This document shows, piece after piece, positions 28,926-39,192 of a stretch of DNA of 64,000 bases. The DNA comes from Simmondsia chinensis (Eukaryota > Streptophyta > Magnoliopsida > Caryophyllales > Simmondsiaceae). A model generated the notes under the pieces. It saw nothing but the letters and a program-made list of their open reading frames with translations, was not told the DNA's origin and made no database searches. The position numbers and the translations under genes were made by a program. The stretch's first letter is position 1. Every line of letters begins with the position of its first letter. The stretch lies in assembly GCA_018398585.1 (NCBI GenBank), contig JAGTTD010000008.1, forward strand, positions 4,352,501 through 4,416,500, in the 5' to 3' direction.

Positions 28926-31900
28926 CAATGCGTCTATCATTGTGGTAGATGCGGTAGGGGTAAGGAACACTCTTTTTTATTATTTGCATCTAGGTAGGAC
29001 GAGAAGTATTTTGTGAAAAAGGATAATGAGGTAGTCATCAAAGCAACTGTGGGCTCATATTCTATTCCAGCAAATACTATAAATATTTTGAGCAATATTA
29101 ATCTCTTAATAAACTCAGTATGATCAAGTCTTTCAAACAATGCTCTTGGCAAGAGGCAAACAAATAGGCAGATTTGTTAGCAAACATAAGTCTTACAGGG
29201 TTCATGACTTTATGTTGGGGGAGTTTTCTATGCACAGGGCCATCTTTCTTTTTTCCTGTACCAATGTCTTAGGTATCCCTTTAAAAAGAGGACATACTTA
29301 AGGGATTTGTCTTTACCGTTAAAAAAATATATATATTAAAAGTGAGATCTCTTTTGCACATGATCACTCCAAAATTTGTAATTCAATTTCATCATTACCA
29401 AGTAAACTTAGCCATGAAGCTCTCACAACATGTTACTATTGAATTAATAATTTAAAAGTTATTTACTCAGAGATACATCTACTTTGTTTATTTTTTTATT
29501 TATATTACTTACTTCATATACTCCAACTATGTTAGATGCAAGTAACCCGATACAAATCTATCAGTTGACCCAATTTAAACTCACTCGTGACCCAAAGGAC
29601 AAAACTTTCTTCATCAATTTAACGTTCATTTTTTACTCTATGACTAAACTGAATTGTAAAGGGGCTACATTAAAACAATGAATGACGCACATAGACTTAT
29701 TACGGAATAAGCCATATTTATTGTTTTCGAATTTACGATTACTTTTAAAATGATACAAAAACATAAACTTTCTTAATTTTTTTTTTATTTTTTATAAAGG
29801 GGTAAAATATCTTTTGTTATAATCAATATAAAATCCTGTCAAATCATGTTATAATACAATGTTGTTTTCAAATGAATCCTCTACCAAGTAATCTTGGACA
29901 CTCAGAAAAAGAAAGATAATCCAAGGGGTAATGAGATGATCAAGAAGTTCCTTTTCTGATATTTGAATAGAAGTTCGAGGAGAACATCAAGAAGTTCCTC
30001 GATGCTCAAGTTAGTATTTCTTTTTTAGTCGGCAAAGAATTAAACCCAAAAGGCAATTTCAAACAACCAGTCAGAAAAGCTCCTGCGTGTTATACAAGTT
30101 GCAAATTATTAAGAAAGCGAAACAAAAGAATGCAAAAAATTTCAACAATAAGAAATTCAACATGATTAGGTTGATAGTACCTGCCTCGGACTGATGTTTG
30201 ATGGAGATGACTCTATCATGGTGAATCAATTTGCAAAAATAACCGAGAAGAAATGAAAGAATTTTCCGTAAAGAGGATCGAAGAGGATCAAGAAAAAGCA
30301 AGCTATCAAATGAGGTGAATCGAAGGTATCTTATTAAAGTGTATTAAGTGTCTATTTTGGTTTGTCCTTCTTATAAATCGTCGTTGTCCTGTATGGCCTG
30401 TTTTGTGTGTTTTGGCCCTTCTTGGCCTTGTCGTTTTGGGATCAACCTTTTTCTGTGTATTTTTTAATATAGCACATTTTTGTTGCCTTTTGGTGTTTAA
30501 TTTTGGTTCCTTTAGTGTTAGGCTTTGATACAAGTAAAAGAGATATGTGATAAATATTCATGTGATTATTAGGATTAGTAAGGTTGTTAGAATTAATTAG
30601 TACTTAGTAGTAAAGTTGTTAGACTTAGTTAGTTACTATTACTAGGTATTACTATAAATAGTTGTGTAATGATCATATTAATGATAACAAGAATCAAATC
30701 AATCTTCTTCTCCTTCTCTTCTCTACCTTTTTTTTTTTTTTAATAATTAGCGATGAGGTCGCAAAAACTCTTCTCTACTTTCTCTTACTAGATTCTTCTA
30801 ATTCTTTCTCATCTCATGTTCTAACTCTTTTCTTCTTCTCCCAAACCCTTATCCATCTTCATTCCCTTTGATGTGTCTCTAATTGACACATCAGGCTTGT
30901 CCGTGTTAAGGCATGCCTGTGTTTTGGTATCTGGTTGTGGGCAGCCTACTGCCATGGGTGTTTTGGGTTTTTTGCCTGTCTTCGATCGCTATCATGCACC
31001 ATTGTGCTTTCTCAGACTTTTTTTAAATTATCGAAAAAAGTGTATGAATGCTCAGATGATAACAATAATTGCAAAAGCTACTGATGGATTCTTGGTGGGG
31101 CTTGTCTTTTAGCATGCTTTCTGTATGGCATTTTTTGGTGTTAAACATGATTTTTGGTGTTATCTGAGGTGCTTGGGATCCATTAAAAATCTATTGTCGT
31201 GTCACGGGTGTATTTAGGAATGGCAATCAAACCCAAACCTTTTGGATATTCAACCAAACCAATCTATTTGATGGATTTGGATATAGAAAATAGATTTTAC
31301 ATAGATTTGGATTTAAATGCTAATAAATAGGTTTTGGATGGGGTTGGATATGGATGACATCAAATCCAAAATCTGACCCAATATTTTGTTTAGCACATAA
31401 TAAAATTTTCAAACTTTTAAATCTTTAAGTATTTAACATGTGTCAAACCATACATTCTACTAATTTATTTATTGTGCCAACACATTTGGTGCTTGTTCCA
31501 ATACTATGATATTTTTTGTAACAACCATAATATAACAAATCCATATACAAATATAAGTAGTTGAACTGTTTTTTGAAAGATTGTCTAATATTGTGTTATT
31601 ATTATATACATATTAACTTTAAAAAAGTAAAAGGTGTACCAATTTGTCGAAATCTTGGTTTTTAAGGCAGGATATGTATTCTTTTCTGTTTGTCTTGTTT
31701 TATGGTGGTTCAATTGTGCGAACCTTATTCTTATGCCTGATTTCCATCTTATATTGATGCCGAGCATCATTTCTAATTATCAAAAAAAAATACTTATAAT
31801 AAAGCTAGTGACGTCAGGACACCAAGTATCATGTTCAGTATATGAAGAATCTTTATATTTAACTTAGTAAAAAATAAATTAATCTTAAGGATTATAATAA

Positions 31901-32551
31901 GAATATTCAGAAGAAAGTGCTAAAATTTCATGTGGGTAAAGGGAATCTATGCACACATGGTATTCAGTGATACCATCCTATTTTAATCACTTCCCGATTT
32001 TCTTTACTGTTTTTAAAGTGGCTTGTTGCATCGTGCCTTATATTATATTACCAATTCCATCTTATTACCAAAAAAAAAAATCATAAATTATATAAGTTTA
32101 TCAAGCAAATTCGAAAGTTTGAGAACGATGTCGTTTTAGTTAATGAGACTATCTTGACAACGTTGTTTTGGTTAAGAAGGCACATGTTTGTGATGTTATA
32201 AAACCAACTTAAAAGAAATAAGCATTTAGGAGGTTACTAGGGATTCTACCAAGGAACGGGAGTCTCAAGCTCGAGGTGTTTACCAGAAAATCTGCAAGAA
32301 AAGGAGTCTCTAGTTGGGGATGATTACCTGACCCGTCTAAGGAGAAGTGGGACTCAAGAAGTTCTACGGAGAAATGGCAAACATGGCGGACGAAGAATGT
32401 TTACTGCAACTTGTGGATTTAGGGATTAATATTGCCTTAACAGAGCGTGGAAGTTGGAAGTCCAGGTGTGGAGAGTGACTGGGGAAATTTCAGGGGCAAT
32501 AATTAATTTCTTTAGGCTATACATAATTAAAAGCCTGAGATCTAGCAATGG
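28926..32551. other. Long AT-rich stretch, no gene recognised
   Basis: About 3.6 kb without a supported gene. Short ORFs (for example 30873-31112) have no domain. 30726-30760 carries a T-run followed by AATAATTAGCGATGAGGTCG, a member of a short dispersed motif. TTGGATATGGATTTGGAT-like text around 31220-31390 is a low-complexity repeat (CCAAACCC / GGATTTGG words). Confidence 0.4.
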
Positions 32552-32825
32552 TATTAGAGTATAAAACCGATCATAGGCCTTCACTTATCAACTTAAGTTT
32601 TTGGGATTGTTGGTTCCTTTGGCATAGTATTAGAGCCTAGTTAACCAAGAAGTCACGAGTTTGAATCTCAACATATAATTTTAGCACAGGGTGTGAGGTG
32701 GACCTGTGTAATATCCATGCTTCAAGATTAATAGGTATTTGTGCGAGGGGGCATGTTAAAGTATAAAACCAATCATGGGTCTTTACCTATCAACTTAAGC
32801 TTTTGGAAAAGTTGGTTCTTTTACA
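32552..32825 (+). mobile_element. TRIM element, complete
   Basis: LTR1 (32552-32624) begins TATTAGAGTATAAAACC and ends GGCA. It is followed at once by TAGTATTAGAGCC, a worn initiator-Met-tRNA PBS. The interior (~130 bp) ends in a purine tract, GCGAGGGGGCA. LTR2 (32754-32825) begins TGTTAAAGTATAAAACC and ends TTACA. AATGG (32547-32551) and AAGGG (32826-32830) form a 4/5 TSD. It has LTRs of ~72 bp and no coding capacity, which defines a terminal-repeat retrotransposon in miniature. It is the reference for the other TRIM copies here. Confidence 0.75.
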
Positions 32826-32829
32826 AAGG

Positions 32830-33909
32830 GTCTCAACACCAATACACAAACTTTTCAATTTTTATACAAATCACTTGCACTTTTATCTTTTTTCTTTTTA
32901 GGAGTAAGCATAATTGTAGTTCCATTTGCTCTTGCAAGTACAGCAATGCGTTAGCAACGTTGTTCATGAATATATCCTTACCGCCATAGTTTTTGTCCCA
33001 TCCACTCAAGCGAATTAAACTAACATCATTAATCTAAGGCTTTGACAGCCAAACCACGTACTTCATAGAGTTGGACTCAGGTTGGTGACAAAAAATGGTG
33101 AGCCAGTTGAATTTAGGTTGGAGTCATCAATTTAGAACTTTGATTGGCAGACATCCAATTAAATATCATTGGTCCTAATTGGTTACCTAAAAACAGGTTA
33201 CTCCATTCAAATCTTGTTAAGCTTGAACTCGATCAAGTTATCTTGAATCAAGAGCATGTGTTGGGCATAGACCTGACTGACTCTGGCTTGAGATAGGCTA
33301 CCGAGTTCTCGAGCTTACCTCCACCCCCAATTCTCAACTCTTTAGCATTCATGGCAAGGTTTATGTGGACTTTAGTTGCCTCAATTGTCGCATGGATTGG
33401 GTTCATAACTTTAGCTTTCTCGCAATACATAAATACCAAAACTTTAAAAATATATGTATATACATAAGTCTCTTTAATTGAAGTATTAGTTGAATATAGG
33501 TAAAATTAGTAAACTAAAGTTACATTCAATAAAACCATCACCACACAAAAGAGGTGATCGGTTGAGGTTAATTGTGTGCGATTCAAACTTGACTTTCCCC
33601 CAAGCAGTGATAAGTCCTTCATCAAGTTTGTTTCCCTACATTTAAGGCAACAATACACACAAATAAAACAAACGAAATAATATATATACATATATATAAT
33701 TACATTAAATTCCTTGCTATCTGAGTAATCAAAAATTAAGGAAAACCGACCGATAATATTTTTTGTTCGTCATGCTACTATTTCCACACTAGATCAAAAA
33801 AATCGATCAATTTATCTTTTTGGTAGCCTTCACATCATGGTGGTAGCACTTGATACATCTGTTAATAGAGTATCTAACAACATAAAAAGTGTTAGATACA
33901 CCAAACGAC
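32830..33909. other. Non-coding DNA
   Basis: No gene. It has an AT microsatellite-like run at 33680-33700 and no recognised element. Confidence 0.4.
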
Positions 33910-33925
33910 ATAAATGCATACAACT

Positions 33926-34159
33926 GGAACATACCTAGTGCTTCAAGGGCTCCCGCTTACGCAGGGTTTGGGGGGGCGGATTTACGCAGCCTTCCCCCTT
34001 CAGGCTGTTAACCTGAAAAGGGGCTGTTTCTCAGTGCCTCCAACCTGAGGGTGAGGATTTCCCAGGAGGTCACCCATCCTGATACTACTCTCGCCTAAGC
34101 ACGCTTAACTTCGGAGTTCTAATGAGATCCGGTGACAACATATTGGTACCCTCTTTGGT
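33926..34159 (-). mobile_element. 5S-rRNA-headed SINE (copy S3), best preserved
   Basis: Minus-strand reading gives 5S-like GGATCTCATTAGAACTCCG, AAGTTAAGCGTGCTTAGG, then AGGATGGGTGACCTCCTGGG. The linker CCTCACCCTCAGGTTGGAGG follows, then the RTE-like tail. Box A and box C of the 5S promoter are almost intact. The TSD is ATAAATGCATACAACT (33910-33925) and ATAAACGCATACAACT (34160-34175), 15/16 identical. Confidence 0.9.
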
Positions 34160-34489
34160 ATAAACGCATACAACTATATCACCAAAAAAAATGACAATAT
34201 ATTCAAAAAATGAGAGGAAAGTTTAAAGAAAATCGACTCTAAGCAAGTATAGAGAAAGGTATTAGGCAAGTAAAAGCATTAAGTGGGCATGCATATTAGG
34301 GTGTGAGGTACATTCAAGTACATGGAGTACCAAAATTGCAATGGAGATACAGCTGTAGATGGGGTACCGTTTTGTCACCCCTTTTTAAAGCATAAGGACT
34401 CATGCCAACTTTGCCCACCTCCCTACATTCACTTTCTTGTCCCCGAGCGGTCTTTAAATTTTAGGGATTTAACATAAGTTTAGCTGATT

Positions 34490-34560
34490 AAGGCGTCTTT
34501 GTGTTACAGTTTAAGTGGGGTTCCATCTAAAAATTAATTGAAAATGAGTGAAGTAGCCCA
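34490..34560 (+). repeat. Fragment of dispersed repeat R1
   Basis: GTGGGGTTCCATCTAAAAATT followed by GAGTGAAGTAGCCCACTTAA corresponds to the central part of R1. Confidence 0.35.
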
Positions 34561-34568
34561 CTTAATTT

Positions 34569-34594
34569 CCCCCCCCCCCCCCCCCCCCCCCCCC
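34569..34594. repeat. Poly-C tract (26 bases)
   Basis: An uninterrupted C26 run on the plus strand. It abuts AATTAGCGATGCAAGTCG, one of the dispersed motif copies. Length may be affected by sequencing or assembly error. Confidence 0.9.
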
Positions 34595-34860
34595 AATTAG
34601 CGATGCAAGTCGTGATATAATAAGAGCGAATTCGTTGGGAGTGAGGGTTGAGTGAACACACAAAATAATGTGCAACGGAAAATAACAATAAAGAAAAATC
34701 TCGAGCAATACCGAAACAAAGAGGGAATCGTGAGAGAAGACGGGAGGAAGAGACCTCGAGGGGGAGGGGTGTGAGCCGTCAGAATGAGAAGCCCCTCCCC
34801 CCTTTATATAAAAGAGAGAGAGTGCTAGCTCGCCCTATTTTGGCTCTACATGCTATGACT
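34595..34860 (-). repeat. Possible LTR fragment (TATA to U5), minus strand
   Basis: Minus-strand TTTATATAAAGGGGGGAGGG (near 34800-34818) is followed by C/T-rich leader-like sequence down to the GCATCGCTAATTG string at 34595. The layout resembles LTR U3-R-U5, but I could not find a PBS or coding part. Confidence 0.25.
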
Positions 34861-35339
34861 TGTTCTATTATGTGTCCCTCTAGGTCGCCCCTGTTGGGTC
34901 GCCCATACTGGATCGCCCATATGGGCGAGTAAGTACCCTGCTACCTGCAGTAGCAAACTACCCATATATTATATATAGGAGTGCTCCATTCACCTGAGCT
35001 CGTTTACGCCCATAATGGTTAACATGTTCGTTCGATGTCTTGGATTAATTTTGTGTTGAACATAATTTTGGACTTCATGTATTTTTGTGGGTGATGCAAT
35101 TTCCATTAAAATAAAACAAATTGAATTACAATATCCACGTCATTGCTTTCTTGTTCAACTATCCAACTTTAATTAATAACTCCTTTTTGTGAGGGCTACA
35201 CATAAAAAGCAAGAAAAGCCACGTGGCAGCACCCCACAATAGCACCAACCAAATAATAGCAATAATTAATTTACAGGGTGGCTAGTACATGCCTAGAAAA
35301 TAACTTATCAAACAAAATCCACTCAAAAAATAGGCACCC
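34861..35339. other. Non-coding DNA with a triple GGTCGCCC direct repeat
   Basis: AGGTCGCCCCTGTT, GGGTCGCCCATACT and GGATCGCCCATATG follow one another at about 34881-34923. GCCACGTGGC (G-box palindrome) lies at about 35218-35227. No gene. Confidence 0.45.
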
Positions 35340-35700
35340 TTATTTTAATTTAATTTTTTTTATTTTTAATTATATCAATTTAATTTTTATACTTTTAATT
35401 ATGTCAATTTATTATTTGTATAAATAATATTGTGTCAGTTTGGTCCTTATAAGAAAAAACTTGTGTCAAATTGTTAATAAAGTTTTTAATGGTTCGACCA
35501 TAAGTTGAGTGTAATTGAGTCAACAGGAAGATTTATAGTGTGTTACTAACATATAATATAATTGTGTTGTTAAAAATTATATCAATAACTTAACTTAAAT
35601 TTGACTAAAATGCTTAAATGATACAATATAAATTATAGGAGAACTAATTTGACACAATTAAAAATACAAGGAACAGATTGATATAATGAGAAAAGTATAG
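35340..35700. mobile_element. AT-rich MITE with inverted ends, sibling of 38300-38655
   Basis: The left side has TATTTTTAATTATATCAATT and the right side has GACACAATTAAAAATACAAG, its approximate reverse complement. The same pair of end sequences bounds 38300-38655. No ORF. Confidence 0.45.
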
Positions 35701-35701
35701 T

Positions 35702-36030
35702 AACATTTGGTGCAGCGGTAAGCTATTCAATTCCAGGCATGAGGTCTTGGGTTTGAAGCTCATATTCCCCTTTTCGGAAGTTGGTGGCTCTTATTAGGGC
35801 ATTGTCATACCTCTTCAAAAGAAATTGAGACTCAAACTCAAGTGTTTGGTGCTAAGACTTATGTGTGGGAAGATTTACTGATTCTCGCACTGACATCGTG
35901 TTTAAGAGTTCCATTCCTCTTCATGTGATGGGTACATGCCTTTTATTTTGGCGATTTTTGAACATAGATTACTAAACTGAATTGTAAGATTTATTTGGGC
36001 GGTAAATCTCTGTTTTGATCATAAAAAATG
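35702..36030 (+). mobile_element. Probable tRNA-derived SINE
   Basis: TTTGGTGCAGCGGTAAGC (box A like) and, ~35 bases on, TCTTGGGTTTGAAGCTC (box B like, GGTTTGAAGC). A body and an AT-rich end reading CTGTTTTGATCATAAAAAAT follow. It lies directly beside the MITE at 35340-35700. The 3' boundary is approximate. Confidence 0.5.
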
Positions 36031-36039
36031 GAAAATTGA

Positions 36040-36689
36040 GAGTAACAAGGGCAAACTTCAGCGTAACTACTTGAAGCAACGTCCTTTTTTTTTTTTGAAT
36101 TATTTTCATTTGATGATCACTTCAGATATAGTGTTATTGCCTTTAATATTTTTATGTCAATCAATATCTTATTTAAGAGCCATTTATGAGATTATAAATT
36201 AACGTTTATTTTTATGATCGAACTATAGTTTTCTGTAACATATATTACGTGATGAAATGAATATTTAACTTTTTATTTTGTTCTTTTTAGCCAGCATGAT
36301 CTAAAAACAAGTCAAAAGGAAAAGGATGAGCATGAGCTAGCTTTCCCCCTATAAACTTGGCACCACTTGCTTCAATAATTCATAATCGTTGGGGCCTTTT
36401 CAAATTTATATATATATATATATATATATTTAAAATAAAATATAAACATATTATTGACGCCAAAGTAAATTCTTATCCTTGAAGGTTGTTCGCAGTCGCG
36501 ACTATAGATCAATATTTAAACATACTTTGTAAACGAAAAAAATAGTTTATCAAATCTCATGTTACTAAAATGTTACACGAATAAGATATTTATAACTATT
36601 GCACCAAAACCTGAAAGGAGCTTCGTATGGTTGTTATTTGCATTGAAGCACTAAGTCGATCTATTTGATAATATGACTCTTAATTATGG
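36040..36689. other. AT-rich non-coding DNA
   Basis: A (TA)n run at 36408-36430. No gene. Confidence 0.5.
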
Positions 36690-37130
36690 GTGTAAACAAA
36701 CTGAGGCAAGCATCCCCTCATTCAAACTCGAGCTCCATAAGGCTTATTGAGCTCAAGTTTAATTTGTTCAAACTCAGGTCAATAAGATTTTATTGTATTT
36801 GATACTTGGTTCGTATTCACTCACCTCATCAGGCAAATAAAGCTAATTCAAGCTTGTTATCAAGCCAAGCCAAGCTCGTTATCGAGCGAAATTGAGCTCA
36901 CAATGGGGCTAAGCTCATTATTGAGTCGAGCAGAACTATTCGAGTTATTATCAAACTATTTTTGAGTTAATATTGACTGCTAATAAGCCCTTAATGAGCA
37001 CTTCACAAGCCCTTGTTCTACCGTTAATGAGCCCTCATCGAGCTGTTAAACAAGCTGAAAATCCTTTTGATCGAACTTAGCTCGTTGAGCTTATTAAGTC
37101 TGCTAGAACCTAGCTCAATAGACCATTGAG
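36690..37130. repeat. GAGCC/GAGCTC-rich dispersed repeat, copy 3
   Basis: It starts GGGTGTAAACAAACTGAG and is dense in GAGCTC, AAGCTC and TTATTGAG words. It is related to 1-345 and 2905-3250. Confidence 0.45.
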
Positions 37131-37457
37131 CCCCAATAAATAACATGAATGAACCGTAACTAACTTCAAACATAAGTAGTTCATCGAACGTTGAGTTCCT
37201 TTATACCTAATTCTTAATGCTCGGTTAAGTTTATCTTCATTGGAAAACGACCCAAAAGGAACCCAACATTAGTCTTTTTTTTAAATTATTTCAAAACTTT
37301 TGAAGTCAATAAAAGGGAAATTCAGAGTTTAAAATACCAGCGCCGCCCCCCAAGTCAAGAGGGTCTTAATTTGATTGGTTGGGGTTTGTCAAAGTGACGC
37401 CACTTCTCAAATTTCTTAGCACCTTTCAATTATTATTATTAAAGAAAGTAATATTTT

Positions 37458-37681
37458 CACTATCCCAAGAGCTCTTGCCTAAACAAGGTTTAGAGAGTAG
37501 ATATACGCAATCTTGCCCTTTTGGGATGCTATCATGAAAAAAGGCTATTTTCGAGTACCTCTAACCTGAGGGGTGAGGATTTTCCAGAAGGTCACCCTTT
37601 CTGGTACTAATCTCCCCCAAGCACGCTTAACTTTGAAGTTCTAATGGGATATGGTGCTTTCGTGTTGGTATCCTTTTTGGT
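37458..37681 (-). mobile_element. 5S-rRNA-headed SINE (copy S4)
   Basis: On the minus strand CATTAGAACTTCAAAGTTAA, GCGTGCTTGGGGGAGATTAG and AAAGGGTGACCTTCTGG are 5S-derived, then linker and tail as in S3. The tail is diverged (TTGCGTATATCTACTC). TTATTATTAAAGAAAG (about 37433-37448) versus TTGTTATTAGTAAGGC (about 37687-37702) is a weak TSD candidate. Confidence 0.75.
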
Positions 37682-37730
37682 AGAAGTTGTTATTAGTAAG
37701 GCAAAAATTATTACCACCAAAGTAATGATG

Positions 37731-37981
37731 CAAAAAGCAACAAGAAATAACATATCCAGTGCCCCAAGGGTTCCTGCCTAAGCAGGATCTAGGGGGCAGA
37801 AGTATGCAGCCTTCCCCATTTAAGGTATTACCCCTAAAGAGAGATTGTTTTCAAGAGCCCCCCAACCTGAGGGTGAGGACTTCCTAAAAGATCACCCATC
37901 TTGATACTGCTCTTGTCCAAACACGTTTAATTTCGAAGTTCTAATGGAATCTAGTAACGGCATGTTGGTACCCTCTTTGAT
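37731..37981 (-). mobile_element. 5S-rRNA-headed SINE (copy S5)
   Basis: Minus-strand CCATTAGAACTTCGAAATTAA, CAAGATGGGTGATC and the RTE-like tail. The TSD is CACCAAAGTAATGATG (37715-37730) and CACTAAAGTAATGATG (37982-37997), 15/16 identical. It inserted only ~50 bp from S4 in the same orientation, but has its own TSD, so it is a separate insertion. Confidence 0.85.
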
Positions 37982-38299
37982 CACTAAAGTAATGATGTGT
38001 CTTACAAATAATAAGGGCTATAAAATTGCATTGAAAACTATAATCTTGCTCTGACAATAATAATTTTATCTTGACAATAATATTATCCCATTATTACTAT
38101 TATATTAATTTCCCTTTCAATCCACAGCATTTTTTTACAATTATTTCCAACTTCGCGGAAATCCACTTTCATAGGGTCAATTCAACCTTTCTTTTGAAAA
38201 TGATGGGGTTTTATACAAATTATCAGTCAAAATAGCTTGCTAAACAAATGAGCTTACGTTAGCAAAGCATAAGCATGATAATATTCGGGATTATTATGC

Positions 38300-38655
38300 G
38301 CGTCACTAGTCCTTTTATTTTGCTTATTGTGTCAAATTAATCTTTTTATTTTTAGTTATATTAATTTAATCCTGATATAATTAAAATTGTTTCAATCAAA
38401 TCAATATTGAAATTAATATTGATTTATGATAGAAATTTGAAATTAAATAGTATTTAGATATGCATTACACGTGAAATGGGTGTCTGGAAAGAAGTAATCG
38501 TTCATACATAATAAATATGTTATATTTTCAGCCCAAAATTGACATTAATTTGATCATTGTACTTGATTGAAACACTTGTAATTGTATGGAGACTAAATTG
38601 ACACAATTAAAAATACAAATAATAGGAAGATTAGAGTAAGATAGAAAGTAATATG
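38300..38655. mobile_element. AT-rich MITE with inverted ends, sibling of 35340-35700
   Basis: CACTAGTCCTTTTATTTTGC and TCTTTTTATTTTTAGTTAT on the left are roughly complementary to GACACAATTAAAAATACAAA and AATAGGAAGATTAG on the right. No ORF. Confidence 0.45.
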
Positions 38656-39192
38656 TACAACTCGATGTTTGATTTACAGTCATTGAGAAATTTGACCGCT
38701 GATGTTTTCACTGACATTGCAACAGTTGGATACACGTTGACAATCGACCATTAGATTTGCACTAAAACTAAGGCCTAGATATGCTGAAATACCTCGAAGA
38801 AACATTTTACGTAAGATAACGAACGAGAAGGGTGTCATTCTCTAATACGCAAAGCAGGGAACATATTTAGGAAAAATAATAAAAACGACATCGATGCAAA
38901 AGCTGATTGCCAAATGGCTTTGTCGAAATGTTGAGAAACTGATATGGCTCTGATAATTTGTAACAAAAAAGGCTTCCTTTCCAACACCATGTCAGCTTTC
39001 TCACACCACATTCAGTTTTTTGAACTGAAAACCAATTGTCACATCAATGCTCTTGTTGCTCTTCATTCAAAAATGTTAACCCGTTTACGTATTTCATCAA
39101 ACACGATACCCTTCTTATTCATTCCCTTTACATAATGTGCTTCTAAGGCTAAGGAAATGGAGCTAAAATGTACAAGAGTGTGGATTTGAAGC
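38656..39192. other. Downstream flank and probable 3' UTR of the ACR4-like gene
   Basis: Sequence after the stop codon of the minus-strand gene. The nearest ~200-300 bp are probably 3' UTR. No second gene is seen. Confidence 0.45.

Noticed and set aside
33926..34159. Cassandra-type TRIM (5S in LTR)
   Set aside because: No second LTR, PBS or purine tract; instead a LINE-like tail and a 16 bp TSD, much longer than the 5 bp of LTR elements.
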